From contig OZ244938.1 in the NCBI GenBank assembly GCA_965222175.1, forward strand, positions 372,001 through 436,000: a DNA stretch of 64,000 nucleotides, read 5' to 3'. The notes below the pieces were generated by a model that saw nothing but the letters and a program-made list of their open reading frames with translations, was not told the origin of the DNA and did not search any database. Shown here piece by piece: positions 50,978-61,000 of this stretch. The stretch comes from NORP240 sp965222175 (GTDB lineage: Bacteria > Pseudomonadota > Gammaproteobacteria > Pseudomonadales > Pseudohongiellaceae). A program made the position numbers and the translations under genes. Numbering within the stretch: the stretch's first letter is position 1; each line of letters opens with the position of its first letter.

Positions 50978-51376
50978 TTAGACAGAAATGGGGGGACGAA
51001 ATAAACTATTGAGAGGCTCAATGGGGGCGAAGCGAGAATATAAGTCTGCTTGTCGCGATGAGAGATAATCAGAATCCAAGTTAGAGCATTTTGTTCCAGG
51101 ATGAGTGTATCCCAGACAATATCCACAAATCTGCTCACAATTAGCCATGTCTAGCAGGCCAGAAGCTAATTGACTATCCGACTCGTTTGCCGGTTTTATC
51201 GTATTAGACTCAGCCGCCGATTTTGCATCTTCGGTCACCCGATTGGTGTCCATGCCATGCATTTCCATCCCCGGCATATTACAAAATAGCGGGTAGGCTG
51301 AAAGTTGCCCGGATACTACTAACAACGAAAGCATCGTCAGAATTACTCGATTAAACTTTGAGACTCGACAAGGCAT
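50978..51376 (-). CDS. Small exported Met/Cys-rich protein heading the cus operon
   Basis: 132 residues from ATG 51376 (a GTG at 51397 is in frame). Signal-like segment VILTMLSLLVVSGQLSAYP; then FCNMPGMEMHGMD, a Met/His/Cys cluster suitable for Cu(I)/Ag(I), and a later CEQICGYCLGYTHPGTKC with four or five cysteines. It ends LFRPPISV. Small proteins like this often precede cus/cop operons; function unknown. A MerR-type promoter lies about 70 bp upstream. Confidence 0.7.
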   Translation of the reverse strand: MPCRVSKFNRVILTMLSLLVVSGQLSAYPLFCNMPGMEMHGMDTNRVTEDAKSAAESNTIKPANESDSQLASGLLDMANCEQICGYCLGYTHPGTKCSNLDSDYLSSRQADLYSRFAPIEPLNSLFRPPISV

Positions 51377-51445
51377 GAATATGTCAGCACCAATCACTAT
51401 GTATAGTTACGTAAAACAAAGACCATTTGAATGATCAATCGGCAC

Positions 51446-51476
51446 ATTTGATACCCTAGAGGGGGTCTAATGTCAA
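51446..51476 (-). promoter_or_regulatory. MerR-type promoter of the cus operon
   Basis: Minus strand: -35 TTGACA (51471-51476), 19-bp spacer (51452-51470) containing ACCC...GGGT arms, -10 TCAAAT (51446-51451). The 19-bp spacer and dyad fit a CueR/CadR-like activator. No such regulator is in the window; the Hg-type MerR has a different site. Confidence 0.65.
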
Positions 51477-51637
51477 TGCCCATCAAGCCATCCTATTTCT
51501 AATAGCAAAGTAGTAAATACCAAACTTAGAAAGAGTGCTATCTTAATATTCTTTGCTTCCGAATGTTTGAATCTAGTTTTCTTTTCGTCTCTGGTCGGCA
51601 AAAACAGATAAAGTTATTCACCTACAATCCCTATACA

Positions 51638-52135
51638 TCAAGGGATTGTATAGTAACCAGAAAGTGTAAGCGTAATGCTTAAATCCATGTCGGATTCGTT
51701 TGAAAAGTACCAACCGTGTTCGCCATCAAACGGTGCTACGAGATAGCCAGTTTCACTATTGCCTCGGCCTTGTTTATAGAACATAACATTGCCCGGTTCA
51801 TCTGAAATTCGTATTGTGTGCCCGTGAAACTCTGCAAGCAAAAGTTCTGGATTTGTGACATCAGTCGATAGCCACTCATACGAAACAGAATGTCCCTGCT
51901 TCATCTCAAGCATATACTCAAGATCGGAGTTAGCAGGGACTGGAATTACAACCTGGTCTGACAGGTACTCGGGGCGGTCTTCAAAATAAACGTTTTCCGC
52001 CAACGGCACATCGATCCATTCGACTGGCTGAGAAGTGCATGCGCTTATACCGACGCAGAAAATCAAAAACAGGGAATACTTACTTCGCTGATTGGCTCGA
52101 CATGTTATTTCTTCTGCTGAAATATTCGTAGTCAT
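51638..52135 (-). CDS. Lipoprotein resembling the C-terminal domain of metal-island transmembrane anchor proteins
   Basis: 165 residues. A lipobox-like FLIFCVGISAC follows a polar N-terminus. The C-terminal part, LEYMLEMKQGHSVSYEWLS, then VAPFDGEHGWYFSNESD and LTLTLSGYYTI-type ending, matches the pattern G..v.Y.W...HG...AxFDGxHGWxxxN seen in proteins annotated as transmembrane anchor proteins in heavy-metal clusters (from memory). Function unknown. It follows the PepSY gene by 64 bp on the same strand. Confidence 0.6.
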   Translation of the reverse strand: MTTNISAEEITCRANQRSKYSLFLIFCVGISACTSQPVEWIDVPLAENVYFEDRPEYLSDQVVIPVPANSDLEYMLEMKQGHSVSYEWLSTDVTNPELLLAEFHGHTIRISDEPGNVMFYKQGRGNSETGYLVAPFDGEHGWYFSNESDMDLSITLTLSGYYTIP

Positions 52136-52199
52136 CTATGAATCCAATTAAAGTCAGTTGAGGGGAACAACAAGAGCAAACTTCATGGGAGAGAAGCTT

Positions 52200-53654
52200 T
52201 TACTTTACCAGGCGACGCCATCCAATTGCTATCGAAGTTACTGAGAAACCCAGTCCTATCAGGCTCAATGTGATTACAAAGATATCCCACAATGGACGGC
52301 GTGACCATAGCGCATGAAAGTCGAGGCTATGTAGCCCGTAATACATCCACCTCTCCATTCGGCTTCGATTAGTAACGCGGCTTATCGGTTCACCCGTGAT
52401 CGAATCGATGTGATGCCAGGTAGATTCTGAATCATCAAACTTGACTCGCAAAGCTGGTAAAGGCCGATAACGGTTGTGTCTTGAGTAGTAATAATTGTCG
52501 AACTGATCGAGGATTTCTGTTTGGAGTATTGCGGCAGACGGAATTAGCTGAGGAACAGCAGCACCGATTGCTATCTTGAGATCGCGACTTCCGTGTTCAA
52601 GCCCGTTGCCAAAATCAATAAGCTTCTCCCCATTAGACAGTGTCGCTATGTAATAGTAACTGCCGCTTACCGAGGTCCACTCTACTTCAGCAACCGACAT
52701 CGATTCGAGTTGGGGATCTAGTCCAGGTAATGCTCGAAGATCGACTGTCGAGTCTCCTTTATATCTTCGTATTTGCTCTGATGCACTGCTAGGAGACTCG
52801 AAAATTCCCCAGGGCCCCATCGACATCAGCCCACTGAAGATGAACGTAAAGACGAAAATCAACGATCCAAGTCCTAGAATATGATGCCATTTCATGATGC
52901 CCTTGTAGGGAGAAACGTCGTTGCCGCGATAGGGCCGAAGTATCCGAATACGCATGAATCCGATAATTCCGCCGGTAACTACGGAAACGATTCCTATGCA
53001 TGAAACAACGATGATCAATTGGATCCAGAAGTTTTCGAATTGACGAAGCTGGACGGGATAAATCCAGTGAATTGTAGAACCGATCCAATTCCAAAATCGT
53101 TCGTGCTGACCAGTATCCCTGACAACGGTCCCGGTCACATCGGAAACATAGAGAACCGTCCCATCAGAATCATTGAGAAAAACCTTGTGCAGTGGTCTAT
53201 AAGGGTGCAGTGAAGACGAAACCGTCCACTGATCACGCGTTATCAAACCGCCGTAACTTGGATTTATTTGAGTGCTGGCATAGCCAGAGTTTTCTGTGGC
53301 ATTTATTGCCTCGCCTTGCGCCAGTCCTCTCAAGGTGTCGCCGACATCGGCAAAGACAGTAACCAATCCTTGGCCTTGGAGACTAGCAAGATAGGCCGGG
53401 CGGCCCAACACGGATGTCAGTGTAAGCGAGGAAATTGACGAGGTTGATCCTATGCTACTAAACGCCTCGCTAGGAGAAAGATTTAACTGGGAAAATTCGA
53501 TTGGAAAGGCATTTTTAATACGTTCTTCGACAGTAAGTTCAGGGTATTCGACGTACATCATAACAATGCCGCTGGCGAACCATAAGGCAAACAACAGACA
53601 CGTGAATATTCCTATCCAGCGGTGAATGAAGAAAAGAAGCGGCTTCCATTTCAT
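52200..53654 (-). CDS. PepSY-associated membrane protein, possible ferric-siderophore reductase
   Basis: 484 residues. First helix FFIHRWIGIFTCLLFALWFASGIVMMYV with the conserved His, further helices near 210-230, 260-280 and 455-480, and two PepSY-like periplasmic regions (NEDSDGTVLYVSDVTG-like NDSDGTVLYVSDVTG and WHHIDSITGEPISRV). WIGSTIHWIYP and KWHHILGLGSLIFVFTFIFSGLMS hold paired histidines suitable for haem. PepSY_TM proteins are often linked to TonB-dependent siderophore receptors and reductive metal release; here a receptor gene is divergent. The exact role is inferred. Confidence 0.78.
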   Translation of the reverse strand: MKWKPLLFFIHRWIGIFTCLLFALWFASGIVMMYVEYPELTVEERIKNAFPIEFSQLNLSPSEAFSSIGSTSSISSLTLTSVLGRPAYLASLQGQGLVTVFADVGDTLRGLAQGEAINATENSGYASTQINPSYGGLITRDQWTVSSSLHPYRPLHKVFLNDSDGTVLYVSDVTGTVVRDTGQHERFWNWIGSTIHWIYPVQLRQFENFWIQLIIVVSCIGIVSVVTGGIIGFMRIRILRPYRGNDVSPYKGIMKWHHILGLGSLIFVFTFIFSGLMSMGPWGIFESPSSASEQIRRYKGDSTVDLRALPGLDPQLESMSVAEVEWTSVSGSYYYIATLSNGEKLIDFGNGLEHGSRDLKIAIGAAVPQLIPSAAILQTEILDQFDNYYYSRHNRYRPLPALRVKFDDSESTWHHIDSITGEPISRVTNRSRMERWMYYGLHSLDFHALWSRRPLWDIFVITLSLIGLGFSVTSIAIGWRRLVK

Positions 53655-53756
53655 AGGTAAAATTTTCTATTTCGAGGGGGCAAGCAAGCCATTTTGGCAA
53701 TTCGATACTATATCGCTACAACTTAAAAATAAGTAAGCATTTTCAATGAGTTCAGC

Positions 53757-53840
53757 ACGTTAATAGTAGGTTACAAAACGTTAATAACAGATTCATAATC
53801 GTCTTTAACAAATTCAGAACCGTTATTAACTTAAATATCC
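53757..53840. repeat. Phased 21-bp direct repeats upstream of the TonB receptor
   Basis: Four imperfect units begin at 53757, 53778, 53799 and 53821, each resembling ACGTTAATAACAGATTCATAA. Spacing of 21-22 bp puts them on the same DNA face. The first GTTAATAAC (53780-53788) and last GTTATTAAC (53822-53830) are also inverted copies. Location in the 270-bp divergent region between the PepSY gene and the receptor gene suggests an operator array. Confidence 0.65.
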
Positions 53841-53924
53841 TACGATTAACATCTCCCAGTAGACCTATAATGCCTCCTTGTTCAATTCAGCGCTGCCTAT
53901 GGCGAAGCCCCAAGAGGTGTTTCA

Positions 53925-56090
53925 ATGTTCACTCGTCCTTTAAATCACATTCGGTCATTCAGAAAACCTTTACGTCATGGCATTGTATTAGCTAACGTGG
54001 CACTTGTCTGGACAAGCATGGCACAGGCACAAAATCCGTCAACATCGATCGATGAAATAATTGTGAGAGGCCAGGGAGGTATTGGCACCATTCGCCTAAA
54101 TGCTGAAAACGGCGCAGGTAGCCGACTTGGACTAAGCGGCTTCGAAACGCCCGCCAGTGTCGGTATCATCAGTCGGGAGGAGATTGCGACAAAAGGTGAC
54201 TACGGTGCCCTCGACGCAGTGACACGCAGCACCGGTATCTCCTCGAGTGCGTCACCCGGTAACGGCGGCACATCTATTTCGTCACGTGGATTCAACGGCC
54301 ATGGCTCAACGGTTTACACTTACGACGGCACGCGCTTATACATTGTGGCTGGCACTGTCACCTTCCCGGCTGATACCTGGACGCTAGATCGAGTTGAAGT
54401 TCTTAACGGCGCCGGTTCCGTTATAAACGGTATTGGCGCTATCGGAACTACCATCAACTACGTACCGAAACAGGCTCAGCTTGGTGATACCGGCTTCGAA
54501 GGAATGGTGGCCGCGGGCAGCTTTGGCATGCAAAGAGCTGCCGTGGGTGTTGGTACTGAACTTTCTGACCAATGGGCATTCCGTATCGATGGCGCCTATA
54601 CAGAAGAAGACGGTTATGTGGATCGAGCCGACGAGCAGCGAGAAGTGTTGGCCTCTTCTTTGTTGTTCCAGCCAAACGACAATTTTCGTGCACTGTTAAG
54701 CATTGACTATGCCGACATCGACGCGGCGCCGTATTGGGGTACTCCGCTGATCAATGGAGAGGCTAGTGATTCTCACCGCGAGAACAACTATAACTTCGGC
54801 GATGGAAAAGTTGCATATGAAGATACCTGGACAAAACTTCATATCGACTGGCAAATCTCTCCCAATGTCACCTTCCGCAGTGATACCTATTTTCTAGATG
54901 CTGAGCGCGAATGGCAAAATCTGGAGGAGTATTCGTATAACAATTCCACAGGACAGATTGATCGGGCATTTTATCTGGGAATCATTCACGATGAAGAACA
55001 GGTTGGTTCACGCTTTGATTTTCTGATCGAGTCTGACCTTGGTGGAATCCAGAATCGAATCAGTATTGGTGCAGAAATTAATGACATCGAACTAAACTAC
55101 CTTAACAATTTTACGACCGGTGGCTTTGGCGTGGGTGACAGCGTACCCGTGTTTGGCTTTGACCCTGGCAAGTTACCGACTGCTTCGATCCCTACGATTC
55201 TTGACTACCAGACTGATACACAGCAATACGCGATTTTTATTGATGATGTAATTCAGTTAACCGACCAATTCAGTATCGTACTCGGCGCACGTTATGACGA
55301 CATCGAATTCGACCGGTTCGATCTGCCTATAGGCGGGGCAGAAGCATCTGCGTTTGATACGAGTTTTGACGAGTTTACCTGGCGAGCAGGATTCGTTTAC
55401 CAACCGAATACCAATACCAGTTTTTACGCCCAGGCAAGCACGGCGGCCGATCCGGTTACCTCACCGATATCCATCAGCGCCGGCAACAAGGGTTTCGACT
55501 TGGCAATTGGACGGCAATACGAGGTGGGCATCAAGCAGCAGTTTCTTGATGGTCGAGCGGAATACACGCTTGCCTACTTTGATATTGAAAAAGAAGACAT
55601 ATTGACACGGCTGCCGGCTTCCGCAATCACCGAGCAGATTGGTCAACAAAGTTCGGATGGATTTGAGGCGAGTTTACGAATCCATCCATCCGAGACGGTA
55701 AGCGTGGAACTCAATGCGACCAGTATCGATGCAGAGTTCGATGAATTCTATTCCGGCGGAGTATCACTGGCTGGCAATACGCCTCGTAATGTGCCTGAAC
55801 AGACTGCGAATCTGTGGGTAAACTGGTCAATCATGCCCAACTTACAGCTCGGAGGTGGCTTTCGCTATGTTGATTCCCGTTTTGCTAATGATGGAAACAC
55901 AGAAAAGCTACCGGACTACAACGTAGTCGATGCCAGCCTTAACTGGATAATTTCGGAAGAGTTGACATTAACAGTTCGCGGGCGAAATCTAACAGACGAG
56001 GAAGATTTTGTATTGGCGCCTTATGTTTCCAACCAGTGGATATTTGGAGATCCCCGGTCATACGAGATTAGCCTACGTTATGGCTTATGA
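53925..56090 (+). CDS. TonB-dependent siderophore-type receptor
   Basis: 721 residues; GAGGTG upstream of the ATG. Signal peptide to about residue 35 (MAQA), then a short IDEIIVRGQ TonB-box-like segment, plug domain with SVGIISREEIATKGDYGALDAV, ISSRGF and VEVLNGAGSVINGIGAIGTTINYVPK, and a 22-strand barrel ending in YEISLRYGL. Closest by pattern to FhuE/FpvA-like ferric-siderophore receptors. It brings a metal chelate across the outer membrane. Divergent from the PepSY gene, and probably under the phased-repeat operator. Confidence 0.9.
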   Translation: MFTRPLNHIRSFRKPLRHGIVLANVALVWTSMAQAQNPSTSIDEIIVRGQGGIGTIRLNAENGAGSRLGLSGFETPASVGIISREEIATKGDYGALDAVTRSTGISSSASPGNGGTSISSRGFNGHGSTVYTYDGTRLYIVAGTVTFPADTWTLDRVEVLNGAGSVINGIGAIGTTINYVPKQAQLGDTGFEGMVAAGSFGMQRAAVGVGTELSDQWAFRIDGAYTEEDGYVDRADEQREVLASSLLFQPNDNFRALLSIDYADIDAAPYWGTPLINGEASDSHRENNYNFGDGKVAYEDTWTKLHIDWQISPNVTFRSDTYFLDAEREWQNLEEYSYNNSTGQIDRAFYLGIIHDEEQVGSRFDFLIESDLGGIQNRISIGAEINDIELNYLNNFTTGGFGVGDSVPVFGFDPGKLPTASIPTILDYQTDTQQYAIFIDDVIQLTDQFSIVLGARYDDIEFDRFDLPIGGAEASAFDTSFDEFTWRAGFVYQPNTNTSFYAQASTAADPVTSPISISAGNKGFDLAIGRQYEVGIKQQFLDGRAEYTLAYFDIEKEDILTRLPASAITEQIGQQSSDGFEASLRIHPSETVSVELNATSIDAEFDEFYSGGVSLAGNTPRNVPEQTANLWVNWSIMPNLQLGGGFRYVDSRFANDGNTEKLPDYNVVDASLNWIISEELTLTVRGRNLTDEEDFVLAPYVSNQWIFGDPRSYEISLRYGL

Positions 56091-56178
56091 GTGGATGACA
56101 GGTTGGAATTAGCTCAGTTGTACCACCTTGGAGAATGCCGCTAGCGTTTTGAAACTCTCTGGATCGAACTACATACGT

Positions 56179-57000
56179 TCACGACTTGAGTTTCAATATA
56201 CGCCGAGCACCGTTTAGCACGACCAACCCGATTATCAGGCCAATAATGAGATCTGGATAACGTGAGCCGGTCAATACGACTAGACCGCCTGCCAGGATTA
56301 CGCCAACGTTGGCAATCACATCGTTAGCGGAAAATATCCAGCTGGCCTCCATGTGAGCACCGCTGTCCCTATTTCTTGAAATCATAAATAGACAGGTAAC
56401 ATTTGCTACCAGCGCAACGCATCCTATAGACATCATTAGTATCGATACAGGTTCACTTCCGAAAATAAATCGACGTAAGACTTCGCTTAACGCCCCGATG
56501 GCCAAAATCATCTGGAGCCAACCAGATAAATGTGCAGCACGAAGCTTTTGTTTAGCACTGTGGCCAACAGCAAAAAGTGCCACACCATAAACACCCGCAT
56601 CAGCGAACATATCAAGAGAATCTGCTATCAACCCAGTTGATTGAGCAAGCCAGCCGAATGAAAATTCAACTAGGAACATGACCGCATTAATTCCTAGCAG
56701 CCACCGAAGAACGGTAACTTCCTGCTGATCAGCTATTACAGCTTCAGCTCTGGCTTCAGAGAGCTCAGCAGTACTCGATTCTCGCGTAGCAATAAGGGTT
56801 GCCCCAAAGCCCAGTGACTCGAGCCTTGCGGTAATTTCTTCACTATTTCCAATGTGGTATACAGTGACACTCCGATTTGGAATGTCAAAGGCCAGGTCTA
56901 CTTGTGGCTCGATGCCATCCAATGACATCCGTATTATGCGTTCCTCAGATGGGCAATCCATTCCGGGAACATGATAGGTGCTTACTAGTCCTGTATTCAT
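56179..57000 (-). CDS. Cation-diffusion-facilitator-like transporter with N-terminal HMA domain
   Basis: 273 residues. N-terminal HMA-like region (about 7-70) with YHVPGMDCPSEERIIRM, which has MxC but not a second Cys (CPSE instead of CxxC). After residue 98 come the CDF helices, with FSFGWLAQSTGLIADSLDMFADAGVYG containing the DxxxD metal site and FSANDVIANVGVILAG the second. Likely exports a divalent metal. The short HMA may act as a sensor or donor. The gap to the next CDF gene is 138 bp. Confidence 0.85.
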   Translation of the reverse strand: MNTGLVSTYHVPGMDCPSEERIIRMSLDGIEPQVDLAFDIPNRSVTVYHIGNSEEITARLESLGFGATLIATRESSTAELSEARAEAVIADQQEVTVLRWLLGINAVMFLVEFSFGWLAQSTGLIADSLDMFADAGVYGVALFAVGHSAKQKLRAAHLSGWLQMILAIGALSEVLRRFIFGSEPVSILMMSIGCVALVANVTCLFMISRNRDSGAHMEASWIFSANDVIANVGVILAGGLVVLTGSRYPDLIIGLIIGLVVLNGARRILKLKS

Positions 57001-57138
57001 AGTAAATAGTTCAGCCGGGCGAGAAGAGATTTCTTATCGAGCACTGTTCAACTTCTTTTCAAAAATGGGAATTAAGCTGTAGATCTCTTGCTATCGTTCA
57101 ATTGTGCTTCTCTCCAGATTTTATAGGGCCTTATTGAG

Positions 57139-58020
57139 TTACTCTTCATCCCTGCAATTTTCTTCCGGGAACTCCAATTCAATCGTTGTGTGTAAGAAAT
57201 TAAACTGATCCAAAATTTTTGCGATGTGTGCCTTCGCTTGCAATTGCGCTACGGAATCCATAGGTGAATTCATCAGCAAATGTGCCGTATAGACTGTTGA
57301 ATCACCGTCTAGCGACCAAGCATGTTCATGGTGAATTGATTCAACTGACTCAAGTTGTTTGAGCTGGCTACGTACCTGTTCAATTAACCCCTTTTCAGGA
57401 ACCCCCTGGAAAAACATCTTGACTGTCGTGATTGTATTCTTGACTACGTTAAATAAGATATACAACGTAAAGCCGATAGCCAGCGCTGAATCCAGAATTG
57501 CTATTTCCACAAACATCAGCGTAACGGAGACAATCAATACAGCAATCCAACCCAGAACATCTTCCAATAAGTGCCAGTTGAGAACCCTCTCATTGAGTGT
57601 CGTGCCCTCGTTAAGTTTGTAGGCTGCAAATCCGTTTACGACCACACCCAGAATGGCAAGTACAAACATTCCGTTCACAGCGGGCATCACGGGATCGAAA
57701 AGTCTGGGAATTGCCTGAAACAATACCCACACGGATCCACCGATTAGTACGACTCCATTAATCAAGGCTCCTAAAAGGGATAGGCGTTTGTACCCGTAAG
57801 TAAATGTCTCATTAGGTTTCTTTTTAGCCAACCAGCTGAGCAGCCAGGCTGAGCCAATAGACAGGCTGTCTCCCAGGTCGTGGACCGCATCGGCCATTAT
57901 CGCGGTGCTGTTGGTAAGAATTCCGCCAACAAATTCGATTACCGTAAAGCCAACATTCAGCGCAAAAGCCCAACCAATTCTTTGGCTACTAAGGTCAGAG
58001 TCGTGCGAATGGTCATGCAT
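57139..58020 (-). CDS. CzcD-like cation diffusion facilitator
   Basis: 293 residues from ATG 58020. His/Asp-rich start MHDHSHDSD, helices with FVGGILTNSTAIMADAVHDLGDSLSIG (HDxxD site), LNWHLLEDVLGWIAVL (HxxxD) and the cytoplasmic domain with VHHEHAW-like IHHEHAWSLDGD. This is the Zn/Cd/Co exporter CzcD/ZitB pattern. Its start overlaps the end of the czcA gene by 8 bp, so it is the last gene of the czcCBA operon or nearly so. Confidence 0.92.
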   Translation of the reverse strand: MHDHSHDSDLSSQRIGWAFALNVGFTVIEFVGGILTNSTAIMADAVHDLGDSLSIGSAWLLSWLAKKKPNETFTYGYKRLSLLGALINGVVLIGGSVWVLFQAIPRLFDPVMPAVNGMFVLAILGVVVNGFAAYKLNEGTTLNERVLNWHLLEDVLGWIAVLIVSVTLMFVEIAILDSALAIGFTLYILFNVVKNTITTVKMFFQGVPEKGLIEQVRSQLKQLESVESIHHEHAWSLDGDSTVYTAHLLMNSPMDSVAQLQAKAHIAKILDQFNFLHTTIELEFPEENCRDEE

Positions 58021-61000
58021 CAAATATCTTTCCACTTTCCAGACGGCGATTCTTGTTCACAATCAAGTAGAGCGCGGGAAGCAGTACTAACGTGAGCAAC
58101 GTCGAAGACACTATTCCACCGATTACGACAGTTGCAAGCGGCCGTTGAACTTCAGCCCCAATTCCAGTGTTTAATGCCATCGGGATAAATCCGAGACTGG
58201 CAACTAGAGCGGTCATTAGCACGGGTCTTAAACGAGTCATAGCTCCATCAATGATTGCAGGTATCAGTTCACCTTGCTCTTTCCATAGGGCTTTTATAAA
58301 AGTCAGCATAACCAGTCCATTGAGCACCGCGATACCGGATAGTGCGATAAACCCGACGCCCGCAGTGATTGATAAGGGCATACCGCGAAACCAAAGAGCG
58401 AGTACACCTCCTGTGAGGGCTAGCGGTACACCAGTGAAAATAATTAGCGAGTCACGAAAGGAACCCAGAACAATGAGCAGTAAACCGAAAATCAATGCTA
58501 GCGTGGCGGGTACTACTAGAGACAATCGTTGACTTGCAGATTCCAGTTGTTCAAAAGTGCCACCGTATTCAACAAAGTAGCCAGGTGGAAAATCGATCTC
58601 GTTGCTAACAACTGCTTGTACTTCCGCCACAAATGACCCCAGATCGCGCTCTCTTACGTTGGCACTTACGACAACCCGACGTTGCCCATTCTCTCGGCTG
58701 ATACGATTTGGAGACGATATCAATTCCGCTTCTACTACCTCTGATAGAAGTACATAGCCAGCCTCATTGGCAATTGTAGGCACGGGGATGGGCAATCTCT
58801 CGATTCTAGCCATATCAGGACGCATTTCTTCGGGAAGCCGCACAACGAGGGGAAATCGGCGATCACCCTCGTAGATTAATCCAACAGTTTCTCCACCTAT
58901 GGCTGTGCTAATCAGGTGTTGGGCATCTCTGACGCTGAGGCCATAGCGCGATAGCACTTCCCGCTTTGGAGTAAGGGTTAACATGGGAAGCCCTTCAGTT
59001 TGTTCAATTCTGGCATCGGCGGCACCTTCGATTCTCTCAACAACTTCTAGAATCTCCTGCGCCGAGATATTGAGTTGATCGAGATCTTCACCGAACACCA
59101 TGATGCCGAGGTCTGAGCGCACTCCAGAAATCAGCTCATTGAAACGCATCTGTATAGGCTGCGTGACTTCATAGATTTGCCCGGGAAGTTCCTCCAGAGT
59201 TTCTTCCCATTCCTCCAGTAAATCATTTTTCTCCCTTGATGGATCGGGCCATTCGCTTCTGTCTTTGAGAATCACAAACGTATCCGAAATGCTGGGTGGC
59301 ATCGGATCAGAAGCAATTTCAGGCGTACCAATTCTTGAAAATACGTCCTGGACTTCTGGAAATTCCAGCAGACGTCGCTCGAGGATGTCCTGCATCTCAA
59401 TAGATTGTTGCAGACTGGTACCCGGTGGGCGTAGTGCCTGTACCGTCACATCACCTTCATCGAGTTGGGGAATAAACTCCGAGCCCATGGTGCTGGCTAA
59501 CCAACCAGCACCACCGATTGCTGATATTGCAAATAGCACAACTAACCAGCGAAGCCGCAATGCAAGTTCCAAGACGGGTCTGTAAATCCATTCTGCAACT
59601 CGCATAATTGGATTTTTCTTTTCGGACACTTTGCCGGTAATGAAAATCGCAACCGCCGCCGGCACGAATGTTAGCGAAAGAACCATAGCTGACAACAACG
59701 CGATGATGACGGTGAATGCCATCGGGTGAAACATTTTGCCCTCAATGCCAGTGAGCGAAAAAATGGGTATATAAACCAAGGTGATGATAGCTACACCGAA
59801 TAGGCTAGGCCTGATTACTTCATTTGTCGCCTCGTAGACTACTTGGAGCCGCTCCTTTAGATTTAAGATTGTGTTTCCCTGCGTTGCCAAGCCAAGTCTG
59901 CGTATCGAATTCTCGACAATTATCACGGCACCATCCACGATTAATCCGAAATCTAGCGCCCCTAAGCTCATCAAGTTTGCTGACACCCTGGCCTCAACCA
60001 TGCCTGAAATTGTGGCGAGCATGCTGATCGGAATAACCGTTGCTGTTATAAGAGCGGCACGGATATTACCCAACAATAGAAACAGAACAACGATGACCAG
60101 CAGTGCCCCGATAACGAGATTTTCCTCAACCGTTGCAATGGTATTGTCGACAAGAACAGTTCTATCGTATAAGACTTCAGCGACTATGCCGTCAGGTAGT
60201 GTTGTATTTATTTCTGCTAACTTTTCTGCGACCTGCCTGGCTACGGTTCTCGAATTTTCACCAAGCAGCATAAATGCCGTGCCGATTACCGCTTCCTGAC
60301 CTGAATGAGTGGCTGCTCCGGTTCGCAGTTCCTTACCGATTGCAACTGCAGCCACATCTTTTATTCTCACGGGGATACTATTAGTAGTAGCGATGGTAAC
60401 CAGCTCGATATCTTCAATGGATCTTAGCTGCCCGGGAGAGCGGACCATCAGCTGCTGGCCATTGCGTTCGATATAACCGGCACCCTGGTTTATATTGTTG
60501 TCCCACAGAGCGGACAGCAGTTCCGGTAGTGTTATGCCCCAGCGCAACATCTTGGCAGGGTCAGGTGTTACGTGATATTGCTTCTCGAATCCTCCACTAG
60601 TGTTAACCTCCGTTACCCCATCGACAAGAATCAGTTGCCGCTTGACTATCCAGTCTTGAATCTCCCGTAGCGCAAACAGATCGTAGGGCTCTCCATTAGG
60701 TTGCGCTGCTCCTTCTTCAGCCCGAACCGTGTACATGAATATCTCACCAAGCCCAGACGAGATGGGGCCCATTTCAGGCTCCAGGCCTACAGGCAACTGG
60801 CTTTTAATTGCCCCGAGGCGCGAATTGACGAGGTTGCGTGCAAAGTAGATATCCGTGCCTTCTTCAAAAACCACTGTAACCTGAGACAATCCATAGGCAG
60901 AAAGTGAACGGGTATAGGAAAGCTGTGGTAGTCCCGCAAGTGCGGTTTCAATTGGAAAGGTAACCCGTTGCTCGGACTCTAAGGGTGAATACCCTGGTGC

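Noticed and set aside
56109..56165. tRNA-like stretch TTAGCTCAGTTG...ACCACCTTG after the TonB receptor
   Set aside because: It resembles the D-arm and anticodon 5' strand of a tRNA-Val, with bases missing between them, but no pairing partners, T-loop or acceptor stem follow. It could be a decayed tRNA remnant or chance; not enough to call.
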